Shown here: in pieces, positions 43,795 through 52,705 of the stretch
Numbering within the stretch: the stretch's first letter is position 1
Layout of the letters: the number at the start of each line of letters is the position of its first letter
Origin: Chromatiales bacterium
Lineage (GTDB): Bacteria; Pseudomonadota; Gammaproteobacteria; Chromatiales; Chromatiaceae
Reading direction: 5' to 3'
Assembly (NCBI GenBank): GCA_028284585.1
Contig: JANQRK010000036.1
Coordinates: 58,520 to 122,519 of the forward strand
DNA: 64,000 nucleotides
Position numbers and translations under genes: made by a program
The notes under the pieces: model-generated
What the model was told of the DNA's origin: nothing
Databases searched by the model: none
Seen by the model: the letters and a program-made list of their open reading frames with translations, nothing else

Positions 43795-44345
43795 CGCTGG
43801 CGATTATTGCATGTCCAAGTCGTTCGAATAGCGGTTGGTCACCTGCCTGTTTACTGAGCTTGCGGATGGCAAGTGCAGATCAGGACTGAGACGCTCGGCA
43901 TCGGATGCGCCGAAGGAACTCACGACATGCATCGCTGGCAATGATCAAGGATTGAATACTCTGGCGCGTTCGAGAGCAAAAAGCCTGAGGAAACGTATCT
44001 CTTGGCTGGCACAAATCAGGGGGCATACTGAGTACCCAGATGCTGTTGCGTTACGGGTGCTACTGGTGACGGCCAATGGCGAAAACAGGCAGCCTCGAAC
44101 CCATAAACCATATTTCTAGAAAGGTTTTGCCCATGCACAGCGGCTGTCTGCCGGTAGGGAATGACTGTTGGGCCTATGTCCTTGGCGTCGAGCTGGTCTC
44201 CGCAGAAGCCCAAAATGAGCGGCTTTTGAGGTCCGTCAGCAGCCACGAGCGAGGGAGACCTAGCCAAACCGGGAAGGGCTGGCTAAGCTTCTAAGTCATC
44301 CGGCCGGCTGTTTCGGGTAGATTGTTAAGAGGGAGAGATAAGTTC
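43795..44345. other. Intergenic region without a recognised gene
   Basis: A plus-strand frame of 94 codons (43835-44119) has no ribosome site and no protein-like features. I see no RNA fold I can name. The region should hold the promoter of the repeat protein gene at 44346; GGGAGAG about 10 bases upstream is its ribosome site. Confidence 0.4.
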
Positions 44346-45554
44346 ATGTTCCATAAACAAAGCAATCCGGGTTTTCTGACCTTCGCTTTGCTGATTGGGC
44401 TACTGCTGGGCGGACCGGCCCAGAGCGCGGATCGCGCGGTCATTGTTCCTGTTTCCGGTCAAGACCTCGCTACTCGGCTTGGTAGTGCCCTGGTGCAGCA
44501 GGGCTGGACACAGACCGAGGCCGCCAATGGCGACAAGTACTACTGGACGCCGATGGAATCAACAGCTCCAGCTACCACGGCTCTAGCGCCGCAGGCGTCC
44601 GATCCGACTTCGCTAGCCCGGCAGCTGCGTGGCGAGCTGGAGCGTAATGGCTGGGCAGCCAGTGCGGATGTCGATGGCAACCTCATTTACCGTCGACCCG
44701 CGGGGGCCGCTATCGCTGCCAGCGAAGCAGCTGGCTCTCCAGTAGTCGACAAAGGCGGTTTGGCCGGCCGGTTGCGCAACGAACTCGAACGCAGCGGCTG
44801 GGTGGCGTCTTCCATTGCGGATGGTAGCCTGATCTACCGCAGGCCCGCGTCGGTTGAGGTTCCGCGAATGGCCCAAGCCAGCAGCAGCCTAGGCAACACT
44901 TTTTTGGCCGCGCAGCTGCGTAGCGAGCTGGTACGCAATGGTTGGCTAGGTGGCGCCGATGCTTACGGAAACTTGATCTACCACCGGCCGAGGTTAGTGA
45001 CGGCGTCGCGCAGCGTCAGTTCAGGTCTCGACGATTATTCGCTGGCCCTACAGTTGCGTCGCGAACTGTACCGCAATGGCTGGGTTGCCAGCACCGATTC
45101 AGATGGCAGCGTGCTCTATCGTCGACCTGCATCGTCTGCAGAGCCGCGTGTCGTCAACTCAGGAACCCGCCACACGTTGGCGGGGCAACTGCGTAGCGAA
45201 CTTACTCGCAACGGCTGGATAGGCAGCGTCGACGTGGACGGCAGTATGGTCTACCGTCGGCCGATTGCATCGCAGCCGCCGCGCGTTGCTGCTGCTAGCC
45301 CCGATCTCACCGGCCACCTGTTGGCCGGTCAACTGCGCCAGCAGTTGGAACAGCAAGATTGGGTGGGTAGCGTTGCGGCTGATGGTAGTTTGATCTACCG
45401 GCGGTCGGAGGAATCGGTGCGTGTACGAACCAAGTCTTTAGTTTATGCGGATCCGCTAGCTGAACGCTTACGTCGCTTGTTCGCAGCCCGCGGGTGGACC
45501 ATCGCAGCGGCGCAAAACGGCCGCATCTACTACCTGCCACCCAAGGCAACCTGA
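44346..45554 (+). CDS. Exported protein of eight ~33-residue repeats, unknown
   Basis: The 402-aa protein starts at ATG 44346 (an upstream TTG is less likely). A signal peptide (FLTFALLIGLLLGGPAQSA) is followed by eight repeats. The core reads LAxQLRxELxRNGW, then xSxDxDGSLIYRRP, about 33 residues, separated by variable linkers rich in Ala, Ser, Val and Pro. Units 2-6 are close to one another. Unit 1 (ending NGDKYYWTP) and unit 8 (NGRIYYLPP) are diverged. Each unit predicts an amphipathic helix then a beta hairpin. I recognise no family. A related DGxxYYxP motif occurs in the neighbour at 46257. Confidence 0.8.
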   Translation: MFHKQSNPGFLTFALLIGLLLGGPAQSADRAVIVPVSGQDLATRLGSALVQQGWTQTEAANGDKYYWTPMESTAPATTALAPQASDPTSLARQLRGELERNGWAASADVDGNLIYRRPAGAAIAASEAAGSPVVDKGGLAGRLRNELERSGWVASSIADGSLIYRRPASVEVPRMAQASSSLGNTFLAAQLRSELVRNGWLGGADAYGNLIYHRPRLVTASRSVSSGLDDYSLALQLRRELYRNGWVASTDSDGSVLYRRPASSAEPRVVNSGTRHTLAGQLRSELTRNGWIGSVDVDGSMVYRRPIASQPPRVAAASPDLTGHLLAGQLRQQLEQQDWVGSVAADGSLIYRRSEESVRVRTKSLVYADPLAERLRRLFAARGWTIAAAQNGRIYYLPPKAT

Positions 45555-46256
45555 ATCGGCTTAGATAGTCAGATTGACGGCGCGGGTTTTCGCTGGGGCA
45601 GGTCGCAGCCCCAGCAGTCCGGTCGGCGTGTCGCGTCGAGTACATTCTTCCTCCCCTTCGCGCAAAGCCTAGCCAAGCTGCAAGTCCGATCGCGGAGTTT
45701 AGGTCCGCGCGCTGTGCGCCTGCTGATGCATGTCGCCATGTCTGGTCAATGCGCTTGTTTGATTTATCTTTATTGCGAAGGAGAAAAATCGACCCGGCTG
45801 TGCCTTCGTTGGGCTTAGCGCGGAAGTTATGCAATGTGTGTTGTAGGCCGGTGTTATTCGGGGAGGAAAGTTCTACACTAAGTGCCGCGATTGGGACTGG
45901 GGAAGGCTGGAAACGGCTAGTTTACTTCTGGGCTTAGCACCGATATGGCTGGCGTGGGCAGTGCCCATTGGCCGCTGTCAACAAATCATCCGATCGTTGG
46001 CCCGCACAATGCGCAGCGTCCAGCAGAGGTGCCCCGAATGGCATCCGTTGCAGGTTTGGCTGATTAGGTTACTGCCATGTGGCTGGCGTATTCCAAAGTA
46101 CGAGCTTTCGATCGGCATGCGTCGAGGGATCAAGGCAGCAGGTGGGCGCCGTTGGCCGGGTAGAGCGGGCGGCATCCGCGGCTGAACCCAGGGGTAAACG
46201 CCACCGGAGGGTCATAGACCGGTACACATAAAATCTGGACTGGAGGATTTAGCGAA
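45555..46256. other. 700-bp intergenic region without a recognised gene
   Basis: Neither strand holds a frame with a ribosome site and protein-like composition. No tRNA, riboswitch or intrinsic terminator is apparent. It separates two unknown exported repeat proteins read in the same direction. A GGAGG 10 bases before 46257 is that gene's ribosome site. Confidence 0.4.
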
Positions 46257-47633
46257 ATGAAGCGAGCATGTAATGGATTCAAGATGGCTATTGGCGCCGC
46301 TGTCGTAAGCCTGCTACTAGGTAGTTCCGTTGCTGTTGCCGAAAGCGCCTTGTCTCCGGCGCAAGCGGCGGAACCTGCGCCCGAAGCGCTGCAGGGTGTT
46401 AGTGAGGCGGCGGGTGTAGCAGAAACATCTGGCGTCAATGCCGCTGGTACCACGGCGGCAGCCGACGCAGTGGCACCCGGCGATGTCGTCGCGCAGGGCG
46501 ATGCTGCAGCAGAAAGCACGGTCAGTACCGCCGGTTACTTTGAAGTGATGCCAGACGGTCAAGTCCTCTACTACTCTACGCGACCGGAGACACGGGACAC
46601 ATCCACCACAGAAGATGCCGCCGTGACCGAGGAAACTGCCGCTGTTGTGGATCAAGCCACTACAACAAATGACACTGGCATTGCGGAAGAAACTGCTGCG
46701 ACAGATGACGCCAGCACTGGGGAAGAAATCGCTGCGGCAGATGCTGCTGCCGTCGCGGAAGAAGTCACTGCAACGCATGACGCTGCTGTTGCGGAGGAAG
46801 GCACTGCAACGGATACTGCTGCTGATGCGGAAAAAGCTGCTGCCATGGCTGACGCTGCTGTGGCGAAAGAAGCCACGTCAACGGATGCCGCTACTGTGAC
46901 GGAAGAAACCGTTGCAACGAATGCTGCCGCTGTTGCGGAAGAAGTCACTGCAACGGATGCTGCTGATGCGGAAAAAGCTGCTGCAATCGCTGACGCTGCC
47001 GCGACGGAAGAAGCCGCGTCAACGGATGCCGCTACTGTGACGGAAGAAAACGCTGCAACGAATGCTGCTGTTGTTGCGGAAGAAGTCACTGCAACGAATG
47101 ACGCTGCCGCGGCGAAAGAAGTCACTGCAACGGATGCTGCTGCTGTTGCGGAAGAAGCTGCTGCAACGGATGGCGCTGCCGCGACGGAAGAAGCCGCGTC
47201 AACGGGTAACGCTACCGTGACGGAAGAAGCCGCTGCAACGGATGCTGCTGTTGTGGAAAAAGCCGCTGCAACAGATGACGCTGGCATGGCGCAAGAAGCC
47301 GCTGTAAAGGATCACGCTGGGGTTGCGGAAGAAACCGCTGGGACAGATGAACCCGCCGTTGCCGAAGGTGCCACTTCTACAGCAAGCGGCACGGCCGTAG
47401 AGAAAACCGCCGCACAGGGTGTGCTAGTAACAGAACAGGGCGTCTCGGTTTCAGATTTCGCTGCCGCCGAAGATGCCTCGGGGCACTTCAAGATTACCCC
47501 CGACGGTCAGATCTTCTTTTATCCCCCGAAACAGAGAGCCAGCGGCTCGGGCGGTGTATCCGGTGCTGGTGGAATGCCGGGGTACTTCAAGATTACCCCT
47601 GAAGGCCAGATCTTTTTTTATCCGACAGATTGA
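46257..47633 (+). CDS. Exported low-complexity Ala/Glu/Thr repeat protein with FKITPDGQIFFYPP motifs
   Basis: The 458-aa protein has a signal peptide (MAIGAAVVSLLLGSSVAVA). A long region (about residues 115-385) is made of near-tandem units such as ATDAAAVAEE and ATEEAASTDAATVTEE. A higher-order DNA repeat of about 141 bases is seen (near 46878 and 47019). Compact motifs flank the low-complexity part: GYFEVMPDGQVLYYS (93-107), GHFKITPDGQIFFYPP (from 409) and GYFKITPEGQIFFYPT (442-457). Composition suggests an acidic, extended, surface or periplasmic protein. No family recognised. The terminal motif resembles the DGSLIYRRP ends of the repeats at 44346. Confidence 0.75.
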   Translation: MKRACNGFKMAIGAAVVSLLLGSSVAVAESALSPAQAAEPAPEALQGVSEAAGVAETSGVNAAGTTAAADAVAPGDVVAQGDAAAESTVSTAGYFEVMPDGQVLYYSTRPETRDTSTTEDAAVTEETAAVVDQATTTNDTGIAEETAATDDASTGEEIAAADAAAVAEEVTATHDAAVAEEGTATDTAADAEKAAAMADAAVAKEATSTDAATVTEETVATNAAAVAEEVTATDAADAEKAAAIADAAATEEAASTDAATVTEENAATNAAVVAEEVTATNDAAAAKEVTATDAAAVAEEAAATDGAAATEEAASTGNATVTEEAAATDAAVVEKAAATDDAGMAQEAAVKDHAGVAEETAGTDEPAVAEGATSTASGTAVEKTAAQGVLVTEQGVSVSDFAAAEDASGHFKITPDGQIFFYPPKQRASGSGGVSGAGGMPGYFKITPEGQIFFYPTD

Positions 47634-48005
47634 AGCGCTAGCCATAGGGTGGGTGGCGCGTTGACTCAGCTCGACGCGCCGTTCGACCACATGGAAGCCT
47701 GGTTCGGCGCCCACCCGACTGTATTGCATGCGTCGCCAGCCGTGCGGCCCCTTTCCGAAAACCTAAGATAGCCCAACGCCGACTGCGGGCAGCGAATATA
47801 TCCGCGGTTTGTGCGTGGCGTGGCGCTACCTTGATGTCGACGGTTTCTCATTCGCTGTGGCTTGGTGTTCGCGCAAACGACAGCTATCATTGGCACTCTT
47901 ATTTCAAACCGGCGCCAAAGCGGCTGCGAATTCGGTACGCTCTCAGGATGCTAATTACAAACTCGGGCCAGCCCTATCAATGATCGGAAAGTCATGTAGG
48001 CAAGG
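47634..48005. other. Intergenic region between convergent genes
   Basis: It lies between the ends of the low-complexity gene and prsT. GGCGCGT (47655-47661) and ACGCGCC (47674-47680) can form a hairpin, but no T-run follows. No coding frame is credible. Confidence 0.4.
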
Positions 48006-50822
48006 TCATTGTAGTCGATCGATTCTGCCCATCGCGTCTTGCGCCCAAGGGGCGTCGTGGCCGAGTTTCAATGCCTGCTGCAGTTGTCGCTTAGCTTCGC
48101 GATTACTACCGAATTCCCCTAGTGCAACTCCGAGGTGGTAGCGAATTATTGCCGAGCGGCCAGCCCGCGCTGCGGCTTCGCGCAGCATGGCGATGCCTTG
48201 ATCCAGATCGCCCACTTGCACCAGTGCCCACCCATAGGTATCGAGTATCGCCGGGTTCTCGGGATCAAGTTGATGCGCTTGCCGGGCTGCCTTGAATGCT
48301 TGCTCGTTATCAAGGCCCATCAGCAAATTGGCTAGGTTGTTGTGGACCAAGGCGTCATCGGGACGCACTGCAATAAATTGTTGATAGTGGCGCATCGCCT
48401 GCTCGACTTGGCCTAACTGGTGGTAGCGTTCGGCGAGCTCACGCAGGACCAGCGGGTCGTGCGGATGGGAGTCCTGCCAGGCTTGCAGTTCCGCCAATGC
48501 CTCCTCGGCCTGTCCGGCGAGTGTGCGTGCTCGAAAATGGCTGATCAGCAGTGCTGGACGCTGGTCCCGCTTTAGTACTCGCGCGAAGGTCTTGGCTGCC
48601 AGGTCGTGTTGTCCTCGGGCGAATTGAATATCGCCGAGAAGAGACTCAGCGAAGAGGTCGTCTGGCGTATCCGCGAGTAAACGTTCTACCTCCCTTGTAG
48701 CGTCTTCCAGTTTTCCCTGTCGGAATTGTGTTTCCGCCAATGCTTTGCGGGCCGCAAAGTCCGCTGGGCGTTCAGCCAGGATCTTTGATAGCGTCCATGT
48801 AGCATCTTCGTAAGCGCCGCTAGCCTGCTGCAGTCTTGCAATCCGCATTAGCTTGCGTGTGTCATAACCGGCGAGTTGAACCGTCTTTTTCAGCGTAACC
48901 TTGGCGTCATCGGTCTCATCCCTTTCCAGTTGCACACGTGCGAGTACTTCGAGTGCAAGAAAATTGTTGGGCAGGGCACGATTCAGCGCTGCCGCGGTGT
49001 CCATGGCGTCGCCCAAGCGGTCTTCGGCCAAGTAAAGATCGATCAGCTCGACTGTTGGAAACAGCGCCTTGCTGTCGATCTGGCGGATTTTCTCATAGCG
49101 TTGGATGGCCAGCCGTTGGTCCCCCATCGCGGTCGCCAGACGGGCCATTTCCAGCATGGCTCGCAGGTCGTTTTCATCCTCGGAAAGCATTCTTTCAAGA
49201 ACGCCCTGACTCTCTCGGTGATCGCCCTGGATCATGTGCAGTTTGGCCAAGTTGTACCGGGCTGGTCGAAAGGCGGGCGCCTTGCTCAGCAGGGCGGTCA
49301 ATAGGCCGTGCGCCTCCGCTTGGTTTCCCTGTGCGATGGCCAGTGCCGCCTGAAGATTGAGGGCCAATAGGTTCTCGGGCTGTTGTGCCACCAGGCGGTC
49401 GTTGATTGCATCGGCTTGCGCGAGTTGCCCCTCGGCAAACAGCAGCATCGCGGTATAGAGCGAGATGCCCCCCATGTTTTCAGTTGGGCCCTCGGAGACT
49501 AGGTGCTGCAGGGTTTCCAATGCCTTGTCACGCTGCCCCTGACGATACTGGATCGCCCCTAGGCGCCCGATAACCGCCGGTCCGCCATGGTAGTTGGCAA
49601 TAGCTTGTCGATAGTAGCTTTCGGCTGCAACATAGTCGCCAGCCTTGGCATTGGCGTCGCCCAACAGTCCCAGCGTTTCGGCGTCTGCGCGTCCTGTAGT
49701 CAGTAGCCCCACCAAAGCGCGTTTCGCAGCGGCGGGATTGTTCAAGCTCAACGATATCCTCGCGAGCAACTTGCGGCCTTTGATATCGTCTGGGCGGGCT
49801 TGCACGAAGCGCGAGAGTGCCTGGTAAGCGCGCTCGAGCTGATTATTGGCATAGGCGACCGAACCTATCAGCTGCAGCAAACCGGGATTGTCGGTCACCC
49901 CGGCCGGATCTATCCGTGCCAGCAGGTCGGTAGCGGCGCCGAGCGCGGCACTGGCCTCTTGGTTTCTCCCGAGCTGTTTTAGTGCTTGATATTGCAGGTA
50001 AGGCGCCTCAGGCATCCACGGGTAGGTCTCGCGCAATGCCTCTAGCAGTGCAACGGCTCTATCGATCTGATCGGCGTCGAGTAAGGCGGTTGCTTCGCCC
50101 AATCCCGCGATGCTGTGCCCGGGATCGATATCTCTTGCCTGGGCATAGGCCGCTGCGGCTTCGATGTTTTTGCCTTGTCCGTGCAGCGCTGAGGCCTTCA
50201 AGAATAAGGCTTTAGCGCTGTCGGGAAAGTCCGCAGCAGCGGCGTCGGCGAGTCGTTCCGCTTCTGCAAAGTCTCTTTCCTGCAGAGGGATGCTTGCCAA
50301 GCCCAGCGTGCCGCCTTCATGTATGGGCCGAATCCTAAGGGCCTGTTCGAAAGCCATCCTGGCGCCTTGGGCGTCGCCGTCGAGCAAGCGGGCAGTACCG
50401 AGTTCGACCCAGATGTCGGGCTGCTCATGGATCGGAAATTTCGTCGGTACTAGGTTGTCGATGTTCTCTTTGAACTTACCCGCGCGATTGCGGGCTTGCG
50501 CCAAAGGCAGGGCGGTCAGCATGGGATCTGCGCCCAGCTTATTGACTAGCAGCAGTTCCTCTTCAGCTTGTCTTGCATTGCCAAGCCCAAGTTGCACGTG
50601 TCCCATAAGGATACGGGCCGGCAGTTGGCTGGGGTCTCGAGCGAGCGAGTTCTTCAGTTGAATCTCTGCCCCCTTTAAATCGCCGCTATTGAATCTCTCC
50701 GCGGCATCTTCGTAGTACCTGAGTGCCTGCGGATCCGCGGCAAGGCTGTTGGTAGACGCCAATGTTGTGACTAAGAGCAGGGTCGCTCCCAGCAGTCGTC
50801 GGGATAAGGAAGTCATTGTCAT
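48006..50822 (-). CDS. prsT: PEP-CTERM/XrtA-system TPR protein PrsT
   Basis: The 938-aa protein has an N-terminal signal (TSLSRRLLGATLLLVTTLASTNSLAA) and then more than 20 tandem TPR-like repeats up to the C-terminus (for example AAERFNSGDLKGAEIQLKNSLARDPSQL at the start and AIIRYHLGVALGEFGSNREAKRQLQQAL at the end). Length and organisation match PrsT, the TPR protein found with exosortase A (XrtA) systems. I chose ATG 50822; the frame extends 93 bases upstream without a ribosome site. PrsT is thought to act in export or assembly of PEP-CTERM proteins and exopolysaccharide. It is divergent from the PEP-CTERM gene. Confidence 0.85.
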   Translation of the reverse strand: MTMTSLSRRLLGATLLLVTTLASTNSLAADPQALRYYEDAAERFNSGDLKGAEIQLKNSLARDPSQLPARILMGHVQLGLGNARQAEEELLLVNKLGADPMLTALPLAQARNRAGKFKENIDNLVPTKFPIHEQPDIWVELGTARLLDGDAQGARMAFEQALRIRPIHEGGTLGLASIPLQERDFAEAERLADAAAADFPDSAKALFLKASALHGQGKNIEAAAAYAQARDIDPGHSIAGLGEATALLDADQIDRAVALLEALRETYPWMPEAPYLQYQALKQLGRNQEASAALGAATDLLARIDPAGVTDNPGLLQLIGSVAYANNQLERAYQALSRFVQARPDDIKGRKLLARISLSLNNPAAAKRALVGLLTTGRADAETLGLLGDANAKAGDYVAAESYYRQAIANYHGGPAVIGRLGAIQYRQGQRDKALETLQHLVSEGPTENMGGISLYTAMLLFAEGQLAQADAINDRLVAQQPENLLALNLQAALAIAQGNQAEAHGLLTALLSKAPAFRPARYNLAKLHMIQGDHRESQGVLERMLSEDENDLRAMLEMARLATAMGDQRLAIQRYEKIRQIDSKALFPTVELIDLYLAEDRLGDAMDTAAALNRALPNNFLALEVLARVQLERDETDDAKVTLKKTVQLAGYDTRKLMRIARLQQASGAYEDATWTLSKILAERPADFAARKALAETQFRQGKLEDATREVERLLADTPDDLFAESLLGDIQFARGQHDLAAKTFARVLKRDQRPALLISHFRARTLAGQAEEALAELQAWQDSHPHDPLVLRELAERYHQLGQVEQAMRHYQQFIAVRPDDALVHNNLANLLMGLDNEQAFKAARQAHQLDPENPAILDTYGWALVQVGDLDQGIAMLREAAARAGRSAIIRYHLGVALGEFGSNREAKRQLQQALKLGHDAPWAQDAMGRIDRLQ

Positions 50823-51402
50823 GGGTTGCTTCTTCAATTTCTGATTGCGTTCAACTGAATGCGTCGGAGTCAATTTGCCGTGATCGGTCGACGGGTGTCT
50901 TGCAGCGATCGGCATCGGCGGCTAGAGCTGACTGGGAAGAGAGCGGCACCGTACGACGCTACTGTAGTGTACCTAGTGGCCGGGTGTGGCCTTTTGGGGC
51001 GAGCGGCGATGGCGTGCTGTGCCGCCAATGTGGGGCTACGGGTATTACAGCGGGCGGCGCTGGCTGAAAGCGGCACGCGCACTGCCTCATTTATCGCGCA
51101 GTAAACCTTGGCCCGCAACGGCCGATCATCGCTTTTCAATGAACAAGCAGAGGTCATTGCGAATGACCCCGACCTACGCCGATGGGCGTTGACTCACCAA
51201 TCGGAAAAAAGGCCTGATCCATGCCGTCGGCCGCCGTTTCGGGAACGGCTGTCGGATGCGAAGCGTATTCCAAGGCGGTCTGTGGCCGACCAAGGAATAC
51301 TAATCTTTGATTGTGTCAGGAAGCTTTACAGTTCGTGACGGACTTCAAAAATCAAATAAGTTATGATGAGTTAAGTAACTGAAATTGTTAATTAAATAAT
51401 AG
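50823..51402. other. Divergent promoter region of prsT and the PEP-CTERM gene
   Basis: No credible coding frame is present. The part from about 51340 to 51400 is strikingly AT-rich compared with its surroundings and leads into a sigma-54 promoter. That AT-rich stretch could hold activator or IHF sites, but I cannot define them. I see no sigma-54 site facing prsT. Confidence 0.45.
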
Positions 51403-51418
51403 TGGCATGTGCCTTGCA
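51403..51418 (+). promoter_or_regulatory. Sigma-54 (RpoN) promoter of the PEP-CTERM gene
   Basis: TGGCATGTGCCTTGCA fits the -24/-12 consensus TGGCAYRNNNNTTGCW at every fixed position, with GG and GC ten bases apart. Transcription should start near 51430, just before the PEP-CTERM gene. In XrtA systems the PrsK/PrsR pair is linked to sigma-54 control of PEP-CTERM genes, so this fits the gene downstream. Confidence 0.85.
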
Positions 51419-51481
51419 TACGATAGTTGGAAATATTGAAAGGTTGGTCTTCAGAAGAAAATGATGGAGCTTCGAACAACA

Positions 51482-52372
51482 ATGAATCGCAAACGTTATC
51501 CGATATTCGCAGCGATGCTTGGATTGGCTGCAGTTCAGCTTCCCGGCATTGCAAATGCAGCGGTCACTTGGACCTTCAACAGCGCCAACTGTGTCTCCAC
51601 ATCCCCCGGAGGGAATTGTGGCGGTGGCGACAACAACTTTGCCGATAGCAGGACCTACCAAGGCAGTGGGGGCGCAGGGAATGTCACCGTGACAGGTTGG
51701 GCCAATACCACTGGAGGTAATCGGCGGCTCCAACAAGGTGAAATGGCGCATTATGGTGGTGGCCTAGGCGTGAAGAATGCAGATGCCGGAAGCGGCGATG
51801 GGGGTGAGGGCTCGCCGCCGGAACACGCCGTGGACAACGACGACCGATTCGACTTAGTGCTGTTCGACTTCGGTACGCAATCTGTTGATTTGAGCGAGGT
51901 CGCGCTAGGCTGGTTTAGTCAGGACTCCGACCTGACGGTCCTTGCCTACACCGGCAATCTAGATCCGACAGACGACACTGGCGCCCATTACATCGGTGAC
52001 CAAGAATCTTGGTGGAACTCTAACGCTGACAATAATGAGACCCTGACTTCCAACGGTTGGACGCTGATCGGCAATCATGACGTGGATAGCGGCCCCGGCG
52101 TGCCGGGTTCACAGTCCGTTAATTCAGGCGATGTGTCATCCAGCTATTGGATAGTGTCGGCCTACAATCCGGTATTCGGCAGTAACTGCACGCCCAGCAA
52201 TTCCTTTTGCCAATCCGATTACGAAGACTATTTCAAGATCTCAGCGCTGTCCGGCGATATCATCCCGGATGATCCGGGCCCGGGTATCCCAGCCCCCGCT
52301 ACTCTCGCGCTGATCGGACTTGGGTTGGCCGGCATGGGCTATCGGCGGCGCGGCAGAAAGACCAGGGCGTAA
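51482..52372 (+). CDS. PEP-CTERM sorting-signal protein (PAPAT variant)
   Basis: The 296-aa protein has a signal peptide (KRYPIFAAMLGLAAVQLPGIANA), a Gly/Asn/Asp-rich mature region and a C-terminal sorting signal: GIPAPATLALIGLGLAGMGYRRRG. This is the PEP-CTERM tripartite pattern (motif, hydrophobic helix, basic end) with PAP in place of PEP. Such proteins are cut by an exosortase and linked to extracellular matrix or floc formation. The start is uncertain: ATG 51482 has GGAG 12 bases upstream, while ATGs at 51461 and 51464 are alternatives. Sigma-54 promoter upstream, intrinsic terminator downstream. Confidence 0.85.
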   Translation: MNRKRYPIFAAMLGLAAVQLPGIANAAVTWTFNSANCVSTSPGGNCGGGDNNFADSRTYQGSGGAGNVTVTGWANTTGGNRRLQQGEMAHYGGGLGVKNADAGSGDGGEGSPPEHAVDNDDRFDLVLFDFGTQSVDLSEVALGWFSQDSDLTVLAYTGNLDPTDDTGAHYIGDQESWWNSNADNNETLTSNGWTLIGNHDVDSGPGVPGSQSVNSGDVSSSYWIVSAYNPVFGSNCTPSNSFCQSDYEDYFKISALSGDIIPDDPGPGIPAPATLALIGLGLAGMGYRRRGRKTRA

Positions 52373-52392
52373 CTGCTAGCCTTTGCAACCAG

Positions 52393-52426
52393 AACCCCGC
52401 TCGGAGCGATCCAGCGGGGTTTTTTA
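52393..52426 (+). terminator. Rho-independent terminator after the PEP-CTERM gene
   Basis: The arms AACCCCGCT (52393-52401) and AGCGGGGTT (52413-52421) form a GC-rich hairpin followed by a run of T. It reads on the plus strand, 20 bases after the PEP-CTERM stop. Confidence 0.9.
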
Positions 52427-52553
52427 CTTTGCGACTGGCGCCAGCCTTTCTCTTCAATGGTGGTTTCTGTCTTTGCAAGGCCCCAAGCTGGCCGGGACGC
52501 AATAGCAGGGAGAAGGGCGGAGGAGTGCAGACTAGGGGGATCGCGTAAGGTCC

Positions 52554-52640
52554 TGGTACCGAGGGTCGGACTCGAACCGACAAGCTGTTGCCAGCGGGGG
52601 ATTTTGAATCCCCTGTGTCTACCAATTCCACCACCCCGGC
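52554..52640 (-). tRNA. tRNA-Leu (CAA)
   Basis: The 87-base minus-strand gene has the acceptor 5' GCCGGGG with 3' CCTCGGT and encoded ACCA. The D-arm is TGGTGGAATTGGTAGACAC. The anticodon stem GGGGA/TCCCC carries loop TTCAAAA with anticodon CAA (plus-strand TTG at 52604-52606). The variable arm is long, as in leucine tRNAs, and the T-arm is GTCGGTTCGAGTCCGAC. It reads UUG codons. Confidence 0.95.
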
Positions 52641-52652
52641 AGGGAATGGCGG

Positions 52653-52680
52653 AGTATACCGTCCTCGGCGATGTCGGCAA
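52653..52680 (-). promoter_or_regulatory. Promoter of tRNA-Leu
   Basis: On the minus strand, TTGCCG (52675-52680) and TATACT (52653-52658) are separated by 16 bases. Transcription would start about 6 bases before the mature tRNA 5' end. It partly overlaps the region just before queA on the other strand. Confidence 0.6.
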
Positions 52681-52705
52681 GCCTTCGTGCTACTATCGCG
52701 CGCCG

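Noticed and set aside
43835..44119. 94-codon plus-strand frame as a gene
   Set aside because: No ribosome site, no protein-like composition and no recognisable motif.
46652..47287. Long antisense frame (211 codons) of Ala/Ser/Val repeats
   Set aside because: It is the shadow of the repetitive Ala/Glu/Thr gene at 46257-47633 on the other strand and has no start signal or export signal.
46600..47400. Regular DNA repeats that could suggest a CRISPR array
   Set aside because: Units are imperfect, lack unique equal-length spacers, and are in frame within a signal-peptide protein.
52457..52705. N-terminal extension of queA through the tRNA region
   Set aside because: It would cover the tRNA-Leu gene on the other strand, and the family start at 52706 is clear.
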